34,952 nucleotides of DNA from the IMG/VR virus record IMGVR_UViG_3300024520_000263, positions 1 to 34,952 of that record, one strand, 5' to 3'. The position numbers and the translations under genes were made by a program. The notes below the pieces were generated by a model. That model was not told the DNA's origin and did no database searches. It worked only from the letters and a program-made list of their open reading frames with translations. Positions 28,753 to 34,952 of the stretch are shown in pieces (the stretch's first letter is position 1; each line of letters opens with the position of its first letter). The DNA comes from a virus.

Positions 28753-29332
28753 CCACATCTACCAGGAGCTGATGGAATCGGGCTGGGACGAGGCCCGCAC
28801 CAAGCGCCGCCTGGAGGTGTTCACGCTACGCTCGCGCGGGCTCTCGATGCCCCAGGTGCGCACGCAGCTCGCCCGCCAGAAGATCGTGGACGAGGAGACC
28901 GGGGAGCCCGTCTCGGAGCGCACGCTCTGGAAGGACTGGTCGAAGATCCGGGAGCTGATGGCCAAGGCCACGGCACCCTACGTCACCGAGGTCCGCGACC
29001 GAGCTGCAGCTCGCCTCGAGGTATTGTTCGGCCTGACCATGGGCCAGCTCGGGCGGGACGCCCAGGACACGCTGGATCCAGACAGCGGGGAGATCATGGC
29101 CCGCGGCCGCGTGAACCACCACCTGGTCGAGACGGCCCGCCGTATCGTCGCGCTCCAAGCGGAGCTGTTCGGCGCCATCGACCGACGAGGCGCCCAGGTG
29201 AACATCAACGCCGGGCTGACGCCCCTGGAGTTGTATGAGCAGCGTAACGGGAACGGTAGCGGCCACGCCCACGGTCCATTCACACCCACCGTTGGGCGAG
29301 GCGTTTCGGAGCAAGTGGACCCGGACGACTGA
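28745..29332 (+). CDS. terS: Terminase small subunit
   Basis: The protein has 195 residues from ATG 28745, overlapping the preceding gene by 8 bases. An N-terminal helix-turn-helix (L-S-M-P-Q-V-R-T-Q-L-A-R-Q-K-I-V, then S-E-R-T-L-W-K-D-W) is followed by a long helical oligomerisation region and a disordered tail. This is the layout of phage small terminases that bind the pac or cos site. The 3' end overlaps the large-subunit start by 98 bases. Confidence 0.75.
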   Translation: MDDHIYQELMESGWDEARTKRRLEVFTLRSRGLSMPQVRTQLARQKIVDEETGEPVSERTLWKDWSKIRELMAKATAPYVTEVRDRAAARLEVLFGLTMGQLGRDAQDTLDPDSGEIMARGRVNHHLVETARRIVALQAELFGAIDRRGAQVNINAGLTPLELYEQRNGNGSGHAHGPFTPTVGRGVSEQVDPDD

Positions 29333-30587
29333 CCCAGAGGTTCGGGCCAAGCGCCTTCTGATGATGAACCGATGGGCGTCGTTCCGTGGGTACGAGCCAC
29401 ACCCAGGCCAGCTCGGGATGCACCTGGACCCGTGCCGGAATCGCTGTCTCGTGAAGGGCCGGAGAGGCGGGGGCACCACGTCCGCGGCCTTCGAGGGCGA
29501 GGTGGAGGTCCAGCTCTGGGGGGGCGGCCGCGACAACGCGGGCATCGGCGTGTTCGCTCCGAACGTGAAGAAGACCGAGCTGCTGTACGGCATGATCCAC
29601 GACAGCCTGATCCGCCAGACCCGATTCGGCCGGAGCCAGATCCGCAAGGCGACGTGGGCGCCCGGCAACCGCGTGATCGAGACGACCTGGGACGCGAGGA
29701 TCGCCGCGTTCTCCCTGCACGAGGAGAGCCCCGGCGAGGGCGAGGGCTTCCGGCTGGCCCTGGTGGACGAGACACAACTCATCAACTGGCAGACGTGGTG
29801 GACGTCGATCCGCCCGACCCTCTCCGACCTCCAGGGGCGCGCGCTGTTCGTGGGCAAGGCGGCCGGCGCGGGCTTCCGTCGGCTGGACGCGATGGCGCTG
29901 AAGCACCCGAACACATGGGGCTCGCACCACTACCAATCGGTGATGAACCCGATCATGGAGCAGAGCGAGATCGACGAGGCCAAGGCCGAGATGCCCGAGT
30001 GGATGTTCCAGCAGGAGTATATGGCGCAGTTCCAGGACTTCGGGGACGCGGTGTTCGCCAATGTCGAGCTGATCGTGGACGACGATCTGCCGGTCGGTGG
30101 TGTCGAGTACGACCCGGCCCTGTCCTACGTCGCCGGGTGCGACCTGGCGAAGAAGCAAGACCGCACCGTCATCCTGACGCTGTGTCGGTCGATAACACCG
30201 CACCCCGTCGTGAACTTCTGGCGCGGCTACAAGGAGCCGTGGCCCATCATCCAGAACCGAATCGAGCTGCGGCAGAAGGATTACAGTTCGCAACTATGGA
30301 TCGACGAGACGGGCATCGGCGATGCGGTAATCGACAACTTGGGGGTTCCCATCGGGCGCATCCACGGGTATGTGTTCACACCGAAGAGCAAATCGCTGCT
30401 TGTGTCGAACCTCCAGAAGATGATAGAGGATGGAGCGATTCGGATTCCGAGGATCCCGCAGCTCATCAAGGAGCTGGAGGAGTATCGGTGGGAGGATGAC
30501 CAACTCGAAACCGACTGCGTAATGGCACTAGCGTTGGCGGCCTGGGGTGTGCGGCAGCACCGCGCACCGAGAGCGAGGCGAGTGTAA
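29235..30587 (+). CDS. terL: Terminase large subunit
   Basis: The protein has 450 residues. The ATPase half has a Walker A-like K-G-R-R-G-G-G-T-T (74-82) and Walker B L-A-L-V-D-E-T (173-180; Asp178, Glu179). The nuclease half has Asp303 (A-G-C-D-L-A), Asp357 (L-W-I-D-E-T-G-I-G) and Asp427 (E-T-D-C), the usual acidic trio. It pumps DNA into the prohead and cuts it. The start lies inside the small-subunit gene. The stop (TAA 30585-30587) overlaps the portal ATG. Confidence 0.92.
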   Translation: MSSVTGTVAATPTVHSHPPLGEAFRSKWTRTTDPEVRAKRLLMMNRWASFRGYEPHPGQLGMHLDPCRNRCLVKGRRGGGTTSAAFEGEVEVQLWGGGRDNAGIGVFAPNVKKTELLYGMIHDSLIRQTRFGRSQIRKATWAPGNRVIETTWDARIAAFSLHEESPGEGEGFRLALVDETQLINWQTWWTSIRPTLSDLQGRALFVGKAAGAGFRRLDAMALKHPNTWGSHHYQSVMNPIMEQSEIDEAKAEMPEWMFQQEYMAQFQDFGDAVFANVELIVDDDLPVGGVEYDPALSYVAGCDLAKKQDRTVILTLCRSITPHPVVNFWRGYKEPWPIIQNRIELRQKDYSSQLWIDETGIGDAVIDNLGVPIGRIHGYVFTPKSKSLLVSNLQKMIEDGAIRIPRIPQLIKELEEYRWEDDQLETDCVMALALAAWGVRQHRAPRARRV

Positions 30588-33148
30588 TGGCAGGAAGTTT
30601 CGTGCGTCAGCCAACGGACCAGTCTCCGCGTGCCGATCGGTTCTTCAAGTCCCGCGCCTGGCGCCGTGTCGCCCCCGTCGCCCAGGCCGCGCTCAACCTA
30701 GTCCGCGGCAAGTCGAATCCCATCTGGCACGTCCGCGCCGACCAGCTCCGACACGCGGCGCAACGCGAGGGCGCTGGGTACACGGCCTACGATCAGGACT
30801 TCACGGCCTTCATCAAGACGCTCGGGCTGTTCCCCTGGGTCACCGCGTGTATCCGAGCCAACGCGACAGCCGGTGCGGGCCAGCCCATCGTGGTGCGCCG
30901 CAGGCTCGGGAACGACGAGTACGAGCCCCTTCCCGATCACCCGCTACAGGAGCTGTTCAACCGACCGCAGAAGGGCGTCGCCCTGGGCAAGGCTGGCCGG
31001 TCGCTGCGCTGGCATCTGTACGACCAACTGGAGTACACGGGCACCGCGCTCGCCGTGATCGAGGGAGACGAGATCCAGAACGTGGGTGTGGCCAACGCCC
31101 GCGAGATGTGGGTCATGCCGACACGACGCGTGTTCGTGGACATCACCGACGACCCCGAGAACCCGATTGCCGGGTACTGGTACAACGGCCCGATCCAGAA
31201 GCAGTACATCCCCTGGTGGAAGGTCGTCGCCTTCGGCTACCCGAACATCCTCGACGAGGACCCCGTGTTCGGACTCTCCAAGCTGCGCGGCCTGGAGCTG
31301 ACGCTGAACCTGCTGTTCAAATCCCGCCAATGGAATCACGCCTACTTCGCCAACGCCGCACGCCCGTCCTCCACGGTCGAGGTGCCGGGCAGCATGGACG
31401 CCGCCGAGTACGAACGGCTGAAAGCGGACCTCGATGCGCGCACGGGAATGAACCAGGCGCACCGTCCGTGGATCTTGGAGAACGGCGCCAAGATGAACAA
31501 GTCGGGGGGCACGCCCCAGGACGCCGAGTTCGTGGAGCTGTGGAAGCTGGGTCGGGAGGAAGTTCTCGCGTCCTTCGGGTGTCCCCCGGCGGTCGTCGGT
31601 CTGCTGGAGCAGTCGGGAGCGTTCGCCAATGTGCGCGAGCAGTTCCGCCGACACCTGACCGGCACCGTCATGCAGATGACCAACCTGCACGACGATGCGT
31701 TCAACACGTCCAGCATCGTGTCGTCCTACGGTGACGACATCGAGATCATGCACGACTTCTCGGGCGAGGAGGCGTTGCAGAAGGACCGCTTGCAGGAGGC
31801 CCAGGTGAACGCGGTCTACCTCGATCGCAACGTGATCTTCCCGAACGAGGTGCGCGGCGATCTCGGCAAAGAGCCCATCGACGCCGAGGGCATGGACGAG
31901 CCGAAGCCGCCAGGACCCAACCCGTTCGACCTGATGCAGTCCCTGCGAGACCGAGACGAGCGAGAGGATCCAGACGGGGCGGCCGGCGACGGAGAGGGCG
32001 GCGACGGGCAGGAGACCGAACCCGACGACCGCGACGACGAAGATGCGAAGTGGCAGCGTGCGCTCACATTCTCGGACGGCCTGATCGGCGCCACGATCTA
32101 TGTGGACGCGGCCTCCAAGATGAGCCCGGACGCGCTGCTCGACTGGTGCGAGGAACGTGGGTTCCACACCAAGGGACCGATGGACCTGATCCCCGGAGAG
32201 TTCCACGCCCTTCAGCTCCCGGAAACGATGGCGACCCGGATCACGCAGCCGGGGCTCTGGAAGACCTGCCGACACCCCGATGGTCCGGTGTTCGGCTTCG
32301 CCGTCCTGAAGGATGGCTCCGTCCCACTCTCCGGGCTCGGGCCGTACTCGACGAAGGCCGTGGACGACGGCTCGCCGCGTGCGAAGGAATGGCGCGAGAA
32401 GGTGCTCCGCCGCCAGCAGGTGATCGAGCGTGCCTGGATGAAGCTGGTGAAGCGCAAGATGGAGGACTACCAGGCGAACGTGCTGGCCGCGTTGCAGCGG
32501 TTCAAGACGGCGGGCCTGTCGCTCGGTCGCACGAAGACCGATGAGATCCCGGCGGACGTCCTCGACGCCATCGCCCGGGAAGCGGCGATCGCCGAGCAGT
32601 GGTTCGACGACTTCCTGGATATGTCGGAGGCGACGTTCAAGGACGTGGCCGACCACGAGTGGGCGCAGATCGCGTACACGGGGCCGACCGACCTCGACGA
32701 CCTGGGCCTGAGCCCGCTGATCCGCGAGCGTGTCGCACACACCGTCAGCTCCATCGAGAAGACCCAGGTGGAGACCCTACGCGCTCTAGTGTTCCAGGCG
32801 CAGGCGGACAGCGACTCGATCGACACGCTCACCAAGACCATCCGGGAGCGGTTCAAGTTCGAGAAGCGGTGGAAGGCCGCGCAGATCGCGCGCACCGAAT
32901 CGGTGTACCTGATGAACGCCGGGCAGAAAGAGGCGTGGCGCGTAGGTGGAATCGAGGAGAAGGAGTGGCTGTCGTCCCGCGACATCGACGTGCGGCCCTC
33001 GCACGAGAGCGCAGATGGACAGAAGGTCGGGATCGACGACAACTTCCAAGTCGGAGACGGAGCAGGGCCACACCCCGGAGCGATCGGGCTGGCAGAGGAG
33101 GATATCAATTGCCGTTGCGGAATGAAGGCGGGCTTGCCGAGCGAGTGA
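30587..33148 (+). CDS. Portal protein fused to MuF-like minor head protein
   Basis: The protein has 853 residues. Residues about 30-440 form a portal (HK97/lambda type: I-R-A-N-A-T-A-G, P-L-P-D-H-P-L-Q-E-L-F-N-R-P, W-V-M-P-T-R-R-V). An acidic linker (about 440-486) leads to an unassigned domain (about 487-592, with F-S-D-G-L-I-G-A-T-I-Y-V-D-A-A-S-K-M). A helical stretch follows, then a C-terminal MuF-like domain (about 761-845: A-R-T-E-S-V-Y-L-M-N-A-G, and I-N-C-R-C). MuF proteins are injected or scaffold-linked head proteins. The fusion would deliver the MuF part at portal stoichiometry. Confidence 0.85.
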   Translation: MAGSFVRQPTDQSPRADRFFKSRAWRRVAPVAQAALNLVRGKSNPIWHVRADQLRHAAQREGAGYTAYDQDFTAFIKTLGLFPWVTACIRANATAGAGQPIVVRRRLGNDEYEPLPDHPLQELFNRPQKGVALGKAGRSLRWHLYDQLEYTGTALAVIEGDEIQNVGVANAREMWVMPTRRVFVDITDDPENPIAGYWYNGPIQKQYIPWWKVVAFGYPNILDEDPVFGLSKLRGLELTLNLLFKSRQWNHAYFANAARPSSTVEVPGSMDAAEYERLKADLDARTGMNQAHRPWILENGAKMNKSGGTPQDAEFVELWKLGREEVLASFGCPPAVVGLLEQSGAFANVREQFRRHLTGTVMQMTNLHDDAFNTSSIVSSYGDDIEIMHDFSGEEALQKDRLQEAQVNAVYLDRNVIFPNEVRGDLGKEPIDAEGMDEPKPPGPNPFDLMQSLRDRDEREDPDGAAGDGEGGDGQETEPDDRDDEDAKWQRALTFSDGLIGATIYVDAASKMSPDALLDWCEERGFHTKGPMDLIPGEFHALQLPETMATRITQPGLWKTCRHPDGPVFGFAVLKDGSVPLSGLGPYSTKAVDDGSPRAKEWREKVLRRQQVIERAWMKLVKRKMEDYQANVLAALQRFKTAGLSLGRTKTDEIPADVLDAIAREAAIAEQWFDDFLDMSEATFKDVADHEWAQIAYTGPTDLDDLGLSPLIRERVAHTVSSIEKTQVETLRALVFQAQADSDSIDTLTKTIRERFKFEKRWKAAQIARTESVYLMNAGQKEAWRVGGIEEKEWLSSRDIDVRPSHESADGQKVGIDDNFQVGDGAGPHPGAIGLAEEDINCRCGMKAGLPSE

Positions 33149-33891
33149 GAGTGCCCGATCTGTTCATCCACACGAGCTGCAAGGTGCTGGGTGAATCGAA
33201 GGGTGACGATGGGATCGAGCGGGGCCACCTGGAAGGGTACTCCAGCACGAAAGACCTGGACCTGGTGCGGGACATCGTGCGGCCCGTGGCGTTCGAGGAG
33301 ACGCTACCCAAGTTCATGCAGAACCCCAATTTCTTCTGGATGCACAACCCGGCCGACCCGCTGGGGGAGATCACGAAGGCGCAGGTCGATGACGTGGGCC
33401 TCTACACATGGCCCGATGTGTTCCTCGACACGATCTCCGGGCGCGACCGCTGGGCGTTTATGAAGGGCGGGGTCGGGCTGTTCATGTCGATCGGGTACAA
33501 CGTGCCCGAGGGTGGCGAGGTCTACGACGCGGAGCGGGATGCCTGGATCATCAGCGAGCTGGATCTGAAAGAGATCAGCGCCGTCACGATGCCGGCCAAC
33601 CCGTTCGCGCAGATGTCGGTCGCCAAGCAAATGAAGTTCTGGGCCGAGGGCCTGCGACACGAAGGGAACCAGCGGTTCAAGTTCCTGGGTAATCGTCGCC
33701 AGCCCCCGCCCGTACCGAATCGCGGAGGGCACGACGCGAAGGACGAGCAGCAGTTGCTACAACTGAAGGCGCTCACCGCAGCAGCGGTCGCGCAATCGGT
33801 CGCTGCACAGTCGTCCGTACTGGATGCTTCGAGGGTGCTGATGTCGGCCACGCTCGGGGCGGGAACCGTTCCGCAGTCGAAAGGAGACTGA
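33145..33891 (+). CDS. Prohead protease (U35-like)
   Basis: The protein has 248 residues from GTG 33145 (GTGA overlap with the portal stop; GTG 33151 is possible). His67 (W-M-H-N-P-A-D-P-L-G-E) and Ser115 (F-M-S-I-G-Y) match the His and Ser of the prohead protease. The following L-D-L-K-E-I-S-A-V-T-M-P-A-N-P (139-153) is the usual C-terminal landmark, with Glu143. It cleaves scaffold and the capsid delta domain during maturation. The C-terminal 80 residues are low-complexity and may carry scaffold function. Confidence 0.88.
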   Translation: MRVPDLFIHTSCKVLGESKGDDGIERGHLEGYSSTKDLDLVRDIVRPVAFEETLPKFMQNPNFFWMHNPADPLGEITKAQVDDVGLYTWPDVFLDTISGRDRWAFMKGGVGLFMSIGYNVPEGGEVYDAERDAWIISELDLKEISAVTMPANPFAQMSVAKQMKFWAEGLRHEGNQRFKFLGNRRQPPPVPNRGGHDAKDEQQLLQLKALTAAAVAQSVAAQSSVLDASRVLMSATLGAGTVPQSKGD

Positions 33892-33893
33892 AA

Positions 33894-34952
33894 TTGGAAC
33901 TGACCAAGGAACAGCTCGCCCGGATTGATGAGCTGAAATCCGAGATGCGAGACCTCGGCGTGAACGTCGATGGCAAGGAGCCGGAGGCGCCGTCCGGGAA
34001 AGAGTCGCCCTCCGACGAGTACATGAAGGTGGTCAACGAGTGTACGACCGCCCTGCGGGAGAGCGTGGACGCACAGAAGAACATCGCGACCATGCTGGAA
34101 GCCATGAAGAAAGCGGGCTCCGGGAACCGGCAGATCATGGCCGGTGAGAAGTTCCGGACGCCGCTCGCCGTCAAGGGCGCGGGCCTCCAGGACGTGCTGG
34201 TGATGGCGAAGAAGGAAGGCGACCTCGAAGATGAGATCGCCCGTCTGAACGACGACTGCGTGAGCATCGCTTTGCATCGTGCGGGTCGGGCGGCCAACAA
34301 GGCGTCGATCGACACGCTGGCGACGACCCATTTGCAGATCATGGAATCGTCGGATGCGTTCAAGCAGCTCAACTCGCTGCGCCAGAAGGCCGATGAGTTC
34401 TGGCACACCGGGACCGCGCTGGCCGGAGCCAACTGGGTTCCGACCGGGTACGCGTCCAGCTACATCGACGTGTATCGACTGGCGCGGAACATCCCGGCGA
34501 TCTTCCAGAACACGCCCATGCCGAACCGCTCCGGCACGTTCCGTATTCCGGTGAAGTCGAGCCGGGCCGCGTGGGCGATCGCCGCCGAGTCGGATGGCTC
34601 GTCCTTCACGTTCCCGTATGGCTCGGGCGTGCCCTCCAAGGCCGCGACCAACCTGCTGGCCCTGACCGCTGTGAAGCACAAGGGGATCAGCGGTGTGTCG
34701 CGCGAGGAGGAGGAGGACGCGATCCTCATCGTCATGAACGTGGCGCGCGAGGAGCTGGCTCTGTCCGCGATGGACTGTCTGGAGACCTCGCTCCTGAACG
34801 GGCAGGCGTCCGGCGATGCCTCGCTGGACGGCGCCAACGGCCCGGCGGCCGCGAACGGCTATATGCCCTCGGCCAAGTACGGGCTGCGTGGGTACTCGGT
34901 CGTGACGGCGACGAACACCGTGAACGCTGCGGGCGACGCTCTGACGCTGGCG
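33894..34952 (+). CDS. Major capsid protein (HK97 fold), 5' part
   Basis: Translation from TTG 33894 with AAGGAG at 33881-33886 gives 353 residues open to the window edge. No upstream ATG or GTG fits the frame. The first ~100 residues are helical (L-A-R-I-D-E-L-K-S-E-M-R-D-L), like the HK97 delta/scaffold domain. Then T-G-T-A-L-A-G-A-N-W-V-P-T-G and an N-terminal arm, followed by the P-domain-like L-A-L-S-A-M-D and L-L-N-G, typical of HK97-fold capsid proteins. The C-terminus is cut by the window. Confidence 0.88.
   Translation, partial: MELTKEQLARIDELKSEMRDLGVNVDGKEPEAPSGKESPSDEYMKVVNECTTALRESVDAQKNIATMLEAMKKAGSGNRQIMAGEKFRTPLAVKGAGLQDVLVMAKKEGDLEDEIARLNDDCVSIALHRAGRAANKASIDTLATTHLQIMESSDAFKQLNSLRQKADEFWHTGTALAGANWVPTGYASSYIDVYRLARNIPAIFQNTPMPNRSGTFRIPVKSSRAAWAIAAESDGSSFTFPYGSGVPSKAATNLLALTAVKHKGISGVSREEEEDAILIVMNVAREELALSAMDCLETSLLNGQASGDASLDGANGPAAANGYMPSAKYGLRGYSVVTATNTVNAAGDALTLA

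Noticed and set aside
30547-31734. 395-codon + strand frame overlapping the portal gene
   Set aside because: An alternative frame of the portal, Arg/Pro-rich and without domain features; the portal frame carries the recognised motifs.
30944-32740. 598-codon open frame on the - strand
   Set aside because: It lies wholly opposite the portal-MuF gene, whose motifs and codon choice are clear; the Arg/Val/Leu/His-rich product is the usual mirror of GC-rich coding DNA.
1-34952. tRNA genes, CRISPR arrays, insertion sequences, integrase and attachment sites
   Set aside because: I looked for cloverleaf-type arms, regularly spaced repeats, transposase motifs and tyrosine or serine recombinase motifs and found none I could support.

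Overview
The window is a stretch of a tailed double-stranded DNA phage genome of siphovirus type. It is GC-rich, almost gapless, and every gene I can support lies on the + strand. Many adjacent genes overlap by a few bases (ATGA, GTGA or TGATG junctions). The terminase, fused portal-MuF protein, U35-type prohead protease, HK97-fold capsid protein, gp6/gp10-like connectors, frameshifted tail chaperone and 694-residue tape measure point to a long non-contractile tail. I see no integrase, repressor, DNA polymerase, helicase or tRNA here, so replication probably leans on the host. The host cannot be named from the sequence; base composition suggests a high-GC bacterium. Both window edges cut genes: the right edge cuts the major capsid gene, and the left edge cuts a structural gene of the kind that follows a capsid gene. 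The window may therefore be an opened circular map with a small piece missing.

Layout. 1-4108: head completion and connector genes. 4112-12684: tail tube, tail chaperones, tape measure, distal tail and hub proteins, and a probable fibre. 12688-13424: one-TM protein and a T4-type lysozyme. 13418-16554: an accessory cassette of four overlapping genes. 16569-17389: small membrane or holin-like genes. 17390-18334: a mostly non-coding, repeat-rich control region. 18335-28081: early-type genes, comprising many small unknowns, a DUF932 protein, a Cas4/RecB-like nuclease with a putative annealing partner, a replication-type protein, a zinc/HNH-like protein, a lipoprotein and a TIM-barrel glycosidase-like protein. 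28113-28227: a promoter-like sequence followed closely by a strong intrinsic terminator. 28268-34952: sigma-region-4-like protein, terminase, portal, protease and capsid.

The notable system is the cassette at 13418-16554: a ParB-like protein, a cytosine-C5 DNA methyltransferase, a CmoA-type carboxy-SAM synthase, and a chorismate mutase-DAHP synthase fusion. CmoA makes carboxy-SAM (Cx-SAM) from SAM and prephenate. Chorismate mutase makes prephenate, and DAHP synthase is the entry step of the shikimate pathway that supplies chorismate. The DNA methyltransferase has Arg in place of the motif X Asn (G-R-A-V instead of G-N-A/S-V). That is the position where, as I recall, Lys or Arg substitutions let an engineered CpG methyltransferase use Cx-SAM to make 5-carboxymethylcytosine. 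Together these genes look like a natural, phage-encoded DNA carboxymethylation pathway that carries its own precursor supply. This is inference from sequence; the direct test is mass spectrometry of nucleosides from virion DNA.
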